A stretch of 14,930 bases of DNA from CAZRIP01 sp964600165. Lineage in GTDB: Bacteria; Elusimicrobiota; Elusimicrobia; UBA1565; UBA9628. The notes under the pieces are model-generated. The model had not been told where the DNA came from, did not search any database, and was given only the letters and a program-made list of their open reading frames with translations. Location of the stretch: the NCBI GenBank assembly GCA_964600165.1, contig CAZRIP010000100.1, positions 1 to 14,930 of the forward strand, read 5' to 3'. The translations under genes and the position numbers were made by a program. Positions 1 to 6,243 of the stretch are shown piece by piece (the stretch's first letter is position 1; the number at the start of each line of letters is the position of its first letter).

Positions 1-662
1 CCCTCGCCGATCGAGCGCGCGATCCCCTCGGCCAGCGCACGCTCGCCGGGCCCCCAGAACACGCGCAGCTCGCAATCCAGGCGCTCGCGCAGCAGCCGGC
101 CGAGCAGCGCGTAATGGCTGGCCGGCCAGCGGCGCGTGTCCTTGCGCGAGGCCGGCACGAGCCCGATGACGTTGCGCGGCGCGGCGCGCTTGGCGATGTA
201 GATCCTCGGCACGAAGTCTGCGCCGGCGCCGGGAACGCCGAGCGTTTCTAAGACGCGGATTTTCTCGAGCCCGGCGTAATGAGTCGTCAGTGACTGCGTG
301 AGCGGGGTGTTGTAGGCCCAGCGGTGCGCGACGTGGGCCGGGCCGGCCTTGACCGCCGCGCCCGAGGACGCCGTCAGCATCGCGCTGCGCGGGTTGCCGA
401 GGAAGTCGATCACCCAGTCGTAGCGCCTGGCCCGGATCTTCTTGAGCCAAGCTAGCGTCGAGACGACGCCCGAGGCGTCGTAGACGACGATCTCGCGCAG
501 GTGCGGGTTGCCTTGGAGCGCCTCGGCTCCCGGAGGCTCGACCAGGAAGTCGATCGCGGCGTTCGGGAAACGCTTTTTGAGCGCCGCCGCCGCCGGCGTC
601 GTGAGGATGACGTCGCCGATGCGGCGCAGCTGGATGACGAGGATCGAGCGAGGCTCCGCCAT
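1..662 (-). CDS. GT9 heptosyltransferase-family glycosyltransferase, 3' end cut by the window
   Basis: This open frame runs from ATG at 662 to the window edge without a stop, giving about 220 residues of a protein that normally has about 330-350. It opens with the GT9 signature: a beta strand (SILVIQLRRIGDVILTTP, residues 6-23) whose GD pair matches the conserved Asp of WaaC/WaaF-type enzymes. A KDTRRWPASHYALL segment typical of the start of the C-terminal nucleotide-sugar half follows near residue 185. The C-terminal NDSGPMHLA-type motif lies outside the window. GT9 enzymes transfer heptose (or related sugars) from ADP-activated donors to the LPS inner core on the cytoplasmic face. The start overlaps the stop of the upstream deacetylase gene as TGATG, so the two are probably translationally coupled. 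Exact acceptor and sugar cannot be told from sequence. Confidence 0.9.
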   Translation of the reverse strand, partial: MAEPRSILVIQLRRIGDVILTTPAAAALKKRFPNAAIDFLVEPPGAEALQGNPHLREIVVYDASGVVSTLAWLKKIRARRYDWVIDFLGNPRSAMLTASSGAAVKAGPAHVAHRWAYNTPLTQSLTTHYAGLEKIRVLETLGVPGAGADFVPRIYIAKRAAPRNVIGLVPASRKDTRRWPASHYALLGRLLRERLDCELRVFWGPGERALAEGIARSIGE

Positions 663-1474
663 CAGAAGCGCGCCCGCCCGCGCGAGAGATTGAGATAGAA
701 ATCGAGCGCGTTGTCGTCGCCCCGCACGTAGATGCGCAGGATGGGTCCGTGCTCGGGCTTCCACGGCCAAGGCGTCAGGCCGCGGCGGAACGCGAAATCG
801 TAGCGATAGCCCGCGTCGCGCGCGGCCTTGCGGACCTCGGGCACGAAGGCGCCCGCGCCGTAAGGATACGCGAAGCCGACCATCTCGCGGCCGAGCCGCT
901 GCTCGAGCCTGATCTTGCTTTCCGTCAGCTCCCGGCGCGCGTCGTCGAGAGGGATCCGCGCGAGGTTCTTGTGGCTCATCGTGTGCGAGCCGAACTCGAC
1001 GACGCCCGAGTCCTGCATTTCTTTGACCTGAGCCCAAGTCAGCATCGGGATCTGCGGCTCGGTGGCCGGGTTGTGCCAGGCGTTCTTGCCCTCGAGAGTA
1101 TCATGCACGAGGAAGATGTTGGCTTTGAGGCCCAGCTCTTTCAAGATCGGATAGGCGAGCTCGTAGTTGTTGGCGTAGCCGTCGTCGAACGTGACGAGGA
1201 GGGGCTTCTCCGGCATGGGCTTTTCCCCGGCGTCGATGGCGCGCAACTCGGAGAACGTGAGCGTCGTGTAGCCGTTGCGCTTGACGTATTCCATCTGCTC
1301 TCGGAACTGCTTCGCGGTGACCCAGAGCGGCTTCAAGCGCGAGCCTTTCGGATAGTCGCCGACTTTATGATAAGTCAGGATCGGCAGCCCGTTCTTGACC
1401 GGACGCCGCCACCAGTTCCAGCGGCAGCTCGCGCCGATCGCCGCGGCGCCGCCGACGAGAGCCGGGATCAGCAT
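662..1474 (-). CDS. Polysaccharide deacetylase (CE4/NodB-like), membrane-anchored or exported
   Basis: The 270-residue product has all three NodB-fold landmarks. TFDDGY is at 95-100, where the Asp pair supplies the catalytic base and a metal ligand. SHTMSH is at 163-168, with the metal-binding His-x3-His. YPYG is at 203-206. An earlier YHKVGD (35-40) is typical of the PgaB/YadE-like subgroup. Residues 1-16 are short and hydrophobic and probably form a signal anchor; the Cys at 17 is a poor lipobox match. Members remove N- or O-acetyl groups from surface or cell-wall polysaccharides, or act on LPS/undecaprenyl-linked sugars. Being followed by a GT9 gene with a TGATG overlap favours a role in surface glycan modification. 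It is divergent from the tRNA-Asp gene, with only 40 bases between. I see no clear Shine-Dalgarno sequence before ATG 1474. Substrate is unknown. Confidence 0.92.
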   Translation of the reverse strand: MLIPALVGGAAAIGASCRWNWWRRPVKNGLPILTYHKVGDYPKGSRLKPLWVTAKQFREQMEYVKRNGYTTLTFSELRAIDAGEKPMPEKPLLVTFDDGYANNYELAYPILKELGLKANIFLVHDTLEGKNAWHNPATEPQIPMLTWAQVKEMQDSGVVEFGSHTMSHKNLARIPLDDARRELTESKIRLEQRLGREMVGFAYPYGAGAFVPEVRKAARDAGYRYDFAFRRGLTPWPWKPEHGPILRIYVRGDDNALDFYLNLSRGRARF

Positions 1475-1514
1475 GGAACTTTTTTGGGGGGTGAATCGTA
1501 TCCGCTATGACGAC

Positions 1515-1585
1515 TGCGGGATAGTTCAACGGTAGAATGGCCAACTGTCACTTGGACGATGCGGGTTCGAATCCCGCTCCCGCAG
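1515..1585 (+). tRNA. tRNA-Asp (anticodon GUC)
   Basis: A complete cloverleaf can be folded by eye. The acceptor stem TGCGGGA (1515-1521) pairs perfectly with TCCCGCA (1578-1584). The D stem is GTTC/GAAT (1524-1527, 1535-1538). The anticodon arm is 1540-1556 with loop CTGTCAC (1545-1551), giving anticodon GTC. The T arm is GCGGG-TTCGAAT-CCCGC (1561-1577). Known Asp identity elements are present: GUC anticodon, C38, discriminator G (1585), G2-C71 and the G10-U25 pair. CCA is not encoded (TCC follows), so it must be added by a nucleotidyltransferase. Oddities are a U1-A72 first pair, a G-A mismatch closing the anticodon stem and a 4-nt variable loop. Its anticodon arm recurs in inverted orientation at 1641-1655. 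Confidence 0.95.
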
Positions 1586-1606
1586 TCCGTCGTCGACCAT
1601 ATCGCC

Positions 1607-1635
1607 TTGACAGAATTTGTTTCGGCTGCTAAAGT
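1607..1635 (+). promoter_or_regulatory. Sigma70-type promoter for a small RNA downstream of tRNA-Asp
   Basis: A perfect TTGACA box (1607-1612) is followed, after exactly 17 bases, by TAAAGT (1630-1635, four of six consensus positions). The segment is visibly A+T-richer than its surroundings. A start 5-9 bases beyond the -10 box falls at about 1640-1644, the beginning of the antisense copy of the tRNA-Asp anticodon arm. No open reading frame follows that would need this promoter. Confidence 0.5.
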
Positions 1636-1640
1636 TGATT

Positions 1641-1670
1641 CAAGTGACAGTTGGCGCCGTTGGCTATCCC
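1641..1670 (-). pseudogene. Inverted, partly deleted copy of the tRNA-Asp 5' half
   Basis: Read on the minus strand, this stretch reproduces tRNA-Asp bases 4-40 in order: GGGATAG, then CAACGG, then the 15-base anticodon arm. Two bases are replaced by one before the second block, and seven are reduced to one before the third. Identity stops just after the anticodon stem; I find no T arm or acceptor 3' strand further on, so it cannot be a working tRNA. It is either a tRNA remnant left by an inverted duplication or integration event, or the template of a purposeful antisense RNA. Confidence 0.6.
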
Positions 1671-1675
1671 ACGTG

Positions 1676-1707
1676 GGGCTCCAGGAAACTGGAGCCCTTC
1701 GGCTTTT
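1676..1707 (+). terminator. Hairpin terminator with GAAA tetraloop
   Basis: GGGCTCCAG (1676-1684) and CTGGAGCCC (1689-1697) form a perfect 9-bp stem capped by a GAAA loop; TTCGGCTTTT follows. The T run lies on the plus-strand side only, so it should stop the tRNA or small-RNA transcript. It could also act as a roadblock or 3'-end hairpin for the convergent LPS operon ending at 1740. A shorter alternative hairpin, AGCC-CTTC-GGCT (1693-1704), directly abuts the TTTT and would compete with the 3' arm of the long stem. Confidence 0.6.
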
Positions 1708-1739
1708 AGGATCGAGTCTTTTCCAAACGATGACGGTCT

Positions 1740-2495
1740 TCATCGCTCCAATTCCTTCAGTTTGGCATATTTCAGCCAGTGATGGAACGCGGACAGCCCG
1801 GCCCAGACCAGGCCCGGCGCTCCGTCGAGAAACGCGGCCTTGAGCACGATCCGCTTGAGCAGCTCCCACGGCAAAACCAGGTGATAGAGCGGCGTGAACT
1901 TCATGCCCGCGTCGCGCTTTTTTTGCGCGGCCAGCGAGGTGTAGCGGTCGAGCTTGGCGACGTACTCCGAGAGGTCCTTGTAAGGGCGATGGACCATGCG
2001 CCCCGCGAGCGGGGCGCCGACTTCCCCGTCGATCTCGAGTCCCTCGTGCAGCGCTCCGCCGACGAACTTCGCCTTCGCGCGCCGGAAGAGGCGGACGTGC
2101 TTTTCCGAGCCGAGCCCGCCGAAGCGCAGCGTCTTTCCCATGAACTCCACCGAGAAGCGGATAGGGAAGGCGTCCGCGCCGCCGGCGGCCGTCGCCGTCG
2201 CGATCGCCCCGCCGAGAGCGCCGTCGACGCGCTCGTCGGCGTCGATCCAGAGCACCCACTCCTTCGTGCACAGCTCGAGCGCGGCCTGGCGCTGGCGCGC
2301 GTAGTCGTCGAAGGCGCGGCGCGCCACCTTGGCGCCGGAGCGGCGCGCGAGCTCCTCGGTCTTATCCGCGCTGGCCGCGTCGACGAGCACGACGACCTCG
2401 TCGGCGGCCGCGGTCTCCGCCAGGCTCATCAGGCAGCGCGCGAGGTCCTCCTGCTCGTCCTTGGCGATGATCAGCGCGCTGACGGTGGGCTTCAC
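1740..2495 (-). CDS. GT2 glycosyltransferase, WaaE/KdtX-like LPS core enzyme
   Basis: The 251-residue product is an inverting GT-A glycosyltransferase. The N-terminal strand VSALIIAKDEQEDLARCL (5-22) and VDAASADKTEELA (38-50) form the nucleotide-sugar site. WIDADE (83-88) holds the metal-binding Asp-x-Asp. The C-terminal third has the HEGL segment, a YVAKLDRYTS helix and an amphipathic/hydrophobic tail. These match the WaaE group, which adds glucose to inner-core heptose in enterobacteria and sits at the cytoplasmic membrane face. I chose GTG at 2495 because it gives the expected N-terminus and overlaps the previous gene's stop as GTGA. It is the last gene of the LPS operon, and a hairpin lies about 40 bases beyond. 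Family assignment is sound; the transferred sugar is inferred only. Confidence 0.9.
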   Translation of the reverse strand: MKPTVSALIIAKDEQEDLARCLMSLAETAAADEVVVLVDAASADKTEELARRSGAKVARRAFDDYARQRQAALELCTKEWVLWIDADERVDGALGGAIATATAAGGADAFPIRFSVEFMGKTLRFGGLGSEKHVRLFRRAKAKFVGGALHEGLEIDGEVGAPLAGRMVHRPYKDLSEYVAKLDRYTSLAAQKKRDAGMKFTPLYHLVLPWELLKRIVLKAAFLDGAPGLVWAGLSAFHHWLKYAKLKELER

Positions 2496-3619
2496 GCGAG
2501 CGCCGCCTCGTAGACCTTCTCCAGCTGCTCGGCCATGCGCGCGAGGCCGAACTTGGGCAGGTCGGCGCGCGCGGCGTCGGTCAAGCGGCGGCGCAGCGCC
2601 GCGTCATCGATGAGCCGCAACAAGTTCTGCGCGAGCGCCTCGGGGCTTCTCGGAGGGCACAGCAAGGCGGAGCGCCCGTCCTCGACGACCTCCGGGATGC
2701 CGCCGGCGGTCGTCGCCGCGATCGGCAAGCCGCAGGCCGCGGCCTCGAGCAGCACGCTGCCCATTCCTTCGCCCCACGAAGAGAGGCAGAACGCGTCGCA
2801 GGCCTTGAGGACGGGAAGCGCGTCCGGCCGGTGGCCCAGCAGCAGCACGCGGCCGGTCAGGCCCGTCCGCTTGATGGAGGTAAAAAGCCGCTCCTTCTCG
2901 GGGCCTTCCCCGGCGATGAGAAAGAGGGTCTTAGGCCGCTTGAGCAGCACGATCAAGGCCGCCGCGATCAGCGTGTCGTGGTCCTTGTGCGGGACGAGCG
3001 CGGCCGCGTTCCCGATCCAGAAGAGGTCGTCGCCGAGGTTGAACTCGGCCGCGAGCCGGCTGCGGAACTCGGCTCGCTCCTCAGGGGAGGGCGGCGCGAA
3101 GCGCGCCGCGTCCACGCCGGCCCAGCCGCATTCCTCGACGTCGACGGGCAAGCCGTCCGGCACGACGGCGATGCTCTCGCGCGAGAGGCCGGGGCCGCTC
3201 ATGACGTCGGCGATGGCGCGGGAGACGGCCACGACGCCGCCGGCGCGGCCGTACTTGCAGCGGCGGCTCAACCCGCCGCCGAGCGCGAAATCGACCCGCC
3301 GGTGCGAGACGCGCGCCGGGCCGCCGAAACAGGACGCGAGCATGGCCACGCCGGCCGCGTGCGCGGTGTGGGCATGCAGCACCGGCCTCTCGCTTTTCGC
3401 CGCGCGCGCGCGCAGCGGGAGCGCCGTCAGCGGATCGAGCTCGCAGTAAAACGGCAAGGGCAGCGTCTCGAAGCCCTGGCGGGCCGCCTCGGCCTCGAGC
3501 GCCTCGCCGCGACGGCAGGCGATGACGTTGCGGTGCCCGCGCGCCTTGAGCGCCGCGGCGAGATAGAGCAGCTGGCGCTCCCCGCCGCGAAAGCCGCGCT
3601 CTCCGTCGACGTGGAACAC
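2492..3619 (-). CDS. GT4-family (GT-B) glycosyltransferase
   Basis: A 375-residue retaining glycosyltransferase of the GT4 family. The N-terminal Rossmann half begins with FHVDGERGFRGGERQLLYLA; its GG-x-E turn is typical of acceptor-side GT4 domains. HAHTAHAAG follows near residue 82. The C-terminal donor half contains HKDHDTLI, LIAGEGPE and the E-x7-E motif GEGMGSVLLE (Glu 284 and Glu 292), followed by a G-x-P-E-V-V segment. The likely role is adding a core or O-antigen sugar in the cytoplasm. The start codon is GTG at 3619, one base after the TAG stop of the preceding GT4 gene, and it places beta strand 1 right at the N-terminus. Its end overlaps the next gene's start. Donor and acceptor are not predictable. 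Confidence 0.92.
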   Translation of the reverse strand: MFHVDGERGFRGGERQLLYLAAALKARGHRNVIACRRGEALEAEAARQGFETLPLPFYCELDPLTALPLRARAAKSERPVLHAHTAHAAGVAMLASCFGGPARVSHRRVDFALGGGLSRRCKYGRAGGVVAVSRAIADVMSGPGLSRESIAVVPDGLPVDVEECGWAGVDAARFAPPSPEERAEFRSRLAAEFNLGDDLFWIGNAAALVPHKDHDTLIAAALIVLLKRPKTLFLIAGEGPEKERLFTSIKRTGLTGRVLLLGHRPDALPVLKACDAFCLSSWGEGMGSVLLEAAACGLPIAATTAGGIPEVVEDGRSALLCPPRSPEALAQNLLRLIDDAALRRRLTDAARADLPKFGLARMAEQLEKVYEAALA

Positions 3620-3620
3620 G

Positions 3621-4655
3621 CTATACGAGCTTTTCGTAGATCTTCTCCGTGCGCGCGGCCAGGCTGTCGACGGTGAAGCTCGTCTGCCAGCGCCGGCGGC
3701 CCGCCTCGCCCATTCGAGCGCAGAGCGCGGGGTCCGCGAGCAGGCGGCCGATCGCCTTGCCGAGAGCCTCGGGGCTTTCCGGAGGCACGAGCAAGCCGGT
3801 CTCTTCGTCCGCGACGACGTCGGAAAGGCCGCCCACGCGCGTCGCGACCACCGCCCGGCCCATCGCCATCCACTCGAGCGCGGCCCGGCTGACGGCCTCG
3901 GATCCGCGGGATGGGACTACGCCGACGCGGCAGCTGGCGATGAAGCGGACGATGTCGGGGACGTGCCCCAGGAACTCCGCGGTCAGAGGCTCCAGGCGCC
4001 GCGCGGCGGCGCTCGCCATCGCGGGCTCGAGCTCTCCCTTGCCCGCGAAGCGCAAGACGACCTCCTCGCCCCGCGCGCGCAAGATCGCGGCGGCCTCGAT
4101 CAAGTCCTCGTGGCCTTTGACGGCGTCGAAGCGGCCCAAGAGCCCGACGGAGGCGCCCGGCGGCAGCGGCGGGACCTCGTTGGCGGGCGCCGAGATGCCG
4201 GGCAGCACGAGCTCGACGCGCGCCTGGGGAAAGCTCGCGCGCAGATGGCGTTCGATAGCGCTGTTGGCCGCGATGAACGCGGTGGTCCGCCGCGCCAGCA
4301 GGCGCGAGAGGATGTAGGCGCGCGGCATCCGCGCGTCGGCGCAGGTGCGCACCACTTTGACGGCGGTGCCGGCGGTCAGACCAAGGGTCATCGTCTGCGC
4401 CTGGCCGGTGTGGGCGTTGACGAGCTGCACGCCCTTGCGCCGGAGCGCGCGCCGCAGCACGGGAAGCTCGGCCGGGCCCTGGGCGATCTCGCGCGTGACG
4501 AGCCCGAGCGCGCGGGCGCGCTGGGCCGCGAAGGAGCCCTTGCGGGCCCAGAACTGCACTTGATGCCCGCGGTCGGCCAGTCCGCGCGCCAGCGTCAGCG
4601 CGTAATGGGCGATGCCCGAGTCCCACGTCTCGTCGTGCGCTTGAACGATCCTCAT
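3621..4655 (-). CDS. GT4-family (GT-B) glycosyltransferase
   Basis: The 344-residue product is a second GT4 enzyme. MRIVQAHDETWDSGIAHYAL (1-20) is a GT4-type opening strand and acceptor loop. NAHTGQAQT (80-88) and AANSAIERHL (129-138) belong to the N-terminal domain. GLLGRFDAVKGHEDLIEAA (171-189) and AGKGELEP (204-211) form the donor domain. SEAVSRAALE holds the E-x7-E pair (Glu 253, Glu 261). The frame is open further upstream, but ATG at 4655 is the real start: it overlaps the preceding stop as ATGA, has AAGGTGG a few bases before it, and puts the first strand at the N-terminus. It probably adds a core sugar after the GT9 step. The sugar specificity cannot be read from the sequence. Confidence 0.92.
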   Translation of the reverse strand: MRIVQAHDETWDSGIAHYALTLARGLADRGHQVQFWARKGSFAAQRARALGLVTREIAQGPAELPVLRRALRRKGVQLVNAHTGQAQTMTLGLTAGTAVKVVRTCADARMPRAYILSRLLARRTTAFIAANSAIERHLRASFPQARVELVLPGISAPANEVPPLPPGASVGLLGRFDAVKGHEDLIEAAAILRARGEEVVLRFAGKGELEPAMASAAARRLEPLTAEFLGHVPDIVRFIASCRVGVVPSRGSEAVSRAALEWMAMGRAVVATRVGGLSDVVADEETGLLVPPESPEALGKAIGRLLADPALCARMGEAGRRRWQTSFTVDSLAARTEKIYEKLV

Positions 4656-6160
4656 GTCGCCACCTTCATCGATAAGAGTTCTTGGGCGGCTTTCCAAGCC
4701 GAGTCGACCGTCGTGAGCTTCATGCAGAGAAAGTGTCCCTCGGGGCAGGTCTTGCCGCCGTGCAGGCCGCAAGGCCGGCAGGCCAGCTCGTGCTCGAGCA
4801 CGCGGTGGCGCTCGCCGTAAGGAAAGAAGCCGAGCTCGCGGCTCGTCGGCCCGAAAAAAGCCATGACGGGCACGCCCGCGGCGGCCGCGAGGTGCATCGG
4901 CCCGGAGTCGTTGGTCACAAAAAGCGACAACCGCGACATCAGCGCCTTGAGCGCGGACAGATCGGTCTTGCCCGACCAATCGAGCGCGCCCGAGGCCGCC
5001 GCTATCTCGGCGCAGAGCGCCTTGTCGGCCGGTCCTCCGACGAGCACGCAGCGCGCGCCCTCGGCGGCCAGCCGCCGGCAAAGCTCGGCGTAGCGCTCCG
5101 GCAGCCATCTCTTGGTCGCCCAGGCCGCGCCGGGATGCACGCCGATCAAGCGCTGCGAGGGCGGCACGCCGTCCGCGCCCAGGCGCTCGTTGATCGAGGC
5201 CTTTTCATCGGAAGAGATCGAGACGTAGCGGGAGTCGCCCGATTCGACCGTCGCTCCGGGCTCGACGGTGCGCAGAAGCGAGAGGTTGCGCTCGAGGTCG
5301 TGCATGAGCCAGGCGAAAGGGACGGCGTCGGTCAGAAGGAAGCGCCCGGCGCTCGTCGAAAAGCCGACGCGGCGCGGGATGCCGGCCCAATAGGCGATCA
5401 GCGCGCTGCGCAGCGAGCGGTGCGGGATGACGGCGAGGTCGAAGCCGCGCTCGCGCAGGCGCCGCGCGAGACGCCAAGTTCCGCGCAGCCCGCCGTCCGG
5501 GCCGCGCTTGCGATCGATCAGGACCTCGTCGACCTCGGGCGCGCGCGCGAAGAGCTCGGCCATGCCTTCGAGGGTCAGGACGGTCAGCCGGCTGCCTGGG
5601 AGGGCTTTTTTCAAGCGCGCGGCGAGCGGCAAGGTCAGCAGCGTGTCTCCCAAGAACGCCGTTTGGATCAGCAGCACGTTCGAGGCCGAGGCGCCGCCGG
5701 CCGGCGAGCCGAGCTCGTTGAGCCGCACCGCCGAGCTGCCGCGCGCCACGCCCCAAGGCGCCAGCGCGTCGAGATAGCGCTCCACCGTGTGCCGCTCGAG
5801 CGCGGGGGACGGCAGCCGCAGCGCGACGAAGAGCCGCCGCGCGAGCGCGTCCTTCTTATAAACGGAAGTGTTCGGGACGCCCGCCGCCTTGCGCAGGATC
5901 AGCGAGCGCAGATTGGCGTGCAGGTCGAGCAGATGCGTGAAGCCGCCCGCCCGTATCGCCGCGAGGGCGGGTCCGAGGCCTTGGAACGGCAGGACCTCGT
6001 CGATCATCGGGTTGCCGCGCAGGGCGTCGGCGAACTGCGGCTTGACGAGCGCGGAGATCCGGCAGTCGGGCCAATGCGATTTGAGGGCCCGGTAGACCGG
6101 CGCGGTCAGGATGACGTCGCCCAGGGACGACAGGCGCACGACGAGAATGCGTTGTCCCAT
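4652..6160 (-). CDS. GT9 heptosyltransferase with a duplicated N-terminal half-domain
   Basis: At 502 residues this is about 150 longer than a normal GT9 enzyme. Residues 4-138 form one complete GT9 N-terminal Rossmann half (RILVVRLSSLGDVILTAPV, then LDLHANLRS), with no C-terminal half after it. A short Gly/Ala/Ser linker (about 150-160) leads to a second, complete GT9 unit at 161-502. That unit has NVLLIQTAFLGDTLLTLP, HPGAAWATKRWLPERY (342-357), TNDSGPMHLAAAAG (416-429) and a Cys cluster (461, 464, 472, 479) often seen near GT9 C-termini. The second unit should be the working transferase for LPS inner-core heptose; the first may bind an acceptor or dimerise. TTG at 6163 is a possible earlier start, but ATG 6160 fits the family N-terminus. 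It is the first gene of its operon. Confidence 0.9.
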   Translation of the reverse strand: MGQRILVVRLSSLGDVILTAPVYRALKSHWPDCRISALVKPQFADALRGNPMIDEVLPFQGLGPALAAIRAGGFTHLLDLHANLRSLILRKAAGVPNTSVYKKDALARRLFVALRLPSPALERHTVERYLDALAPWGVARGSSAVRLNELGSPAGGASASNVLLIQTAFLGDTLLTLPLAARLKKALPGSRLTVLTLEGMAELFARAPEVDEVLIDRKRGPDGGLRGTWRLARRLRERGFDLAVIPHRSLRSALIAYWAGIPRRVGFSTSAGRFLLTDAVPFAWLMHDLERNLSLLRTVEPGATVESGDSRYVSISSDEKASINERLGADGVPPSQRLIGVHPGAAWATKRWLPERYAELCRRLAAEGARCVLVGGPADKALCAEIAAASGALDWSGKTDLSALKALMSRLSLFVTNDSGPMHLAAAAGVPVMAFFGPTSRELGFFPYGERHRVLEHELACRPCGLHGGKTCPEGHFLCMKLTTVDSAWKAAQELLSMKVAT

Positions 6161-6174
6161 CAAAGGAAGACGCT

Positions 6175-6183
6175 ATTATAGCA
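6175..6183 (-). promoter_or_regulatory. Extended -10 promoter for the LPS core operon
   Basis: Reading the minus strand, TGC is followed by TATAAT (6180 to 6175), a perfect extended -10 element. No good -35 box lies 16-18 bases upstream, as is usual when the extended motif is present. The predicted start near 6168 leaves only about 8 bases before ATG 6160, and no Shine-Dalgarno sequence is visible, so the message would be nearly leaderless. Confidence 0.55.
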
Positions 6184-6219
6184 ATTCGGCGGGGACGACC
6201 TCGTTTCTCGCGCCCGCTG

Positions 6220-6243
6220 GTCCGTGGCTTTAAAGCCGCGGAC
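6220..6243 (-). terminator. Inverted repeat over the waaA stop codon, weak terminator candidate
   Basis: The 24-base segment is an almost perfect palindrome (one mismatched pair) centred on TTTAAA and containing the waaA stop. Outer arms are GTCCG/CGGAC and inner arms GGC/GCC. No T run follows on the minus strand, so termination is uncertain; it may stabilise the 3' end or bind a protein. Confidence 0.25.

Larger units (their letters stand above)
1641..1707 (+). ncRNA. Predicted small RNA antisense to the 5' half of tRNA-Asp
   Basis: This unit is bounded by the predicted promoter start and by a hairpin plus T run, which would give an RNA of about 65 nt. Its first 15 bases, CAAGTGACAGTTGGC (1641-1655), are the exact reverse complement of the tRNA-Asp anticodon arm (1540-1554). 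Two further blocks continue in antiparallel order: CCGTTG (1657-1662) against 1527-1532, and CTATCCC (1664-1670) against 1518-1524. In all 28 bases pair, with small gaps. The complementarity is seen directly; transcription and function are inferred. It could sequester, mark or fold with tRNA-Asp. It could instead be an inert tRNA-derived fragment that happens to lie between a promoter and a terminator. Confidence 0.4.

Noticed and set aside
1495..1511. Promoter boxes for the tRNA-Asp or deacetylase gene in the 40-base divergent gap
   Set aside because: Only weak -10-like matches (for example TACGAT on the minus strand) with no acceptable -35 partner; not strong enough to annotate.
1515..1655. 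Phage or island attachment sites formed by the repeated anticodon arm
   Set aside because: Integration leaves direct repeats, whereas this copy is inverted, and no integrase or mobile gene is seen in the window.
1595..1675. A second functional tRNA on the minus strand
   Set aside because: Only the 5' half resembles tRNA-Asp; no T arm or matching acceptor 3' strand follows, and D-arm bases are deleted.
1559..1843. 94-aa plus-strand open frame beginning inside the tRNA
   Set aside because: Its start lies in the tRNA T-arm region, it reads through the hairpin, and it ends antisense to the GT2 gene; no ribosome site or domain.
1468..2271. Minus-strand open frame running across the tRNA and the end of the GT2 gene
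   Set aside because: It is out of frame with the GT2 gene, crosses the tRNA and the hairpin, and encodes Arg-rich sequence without family features.
4682..6181. 499-aa plus-strand open frame opposite the GT9 gene
   Set aside because: Low-complexity Arg/Ala/Gly/Glu-rich translation with no motifs; the minus-strand gene is unmistakable.
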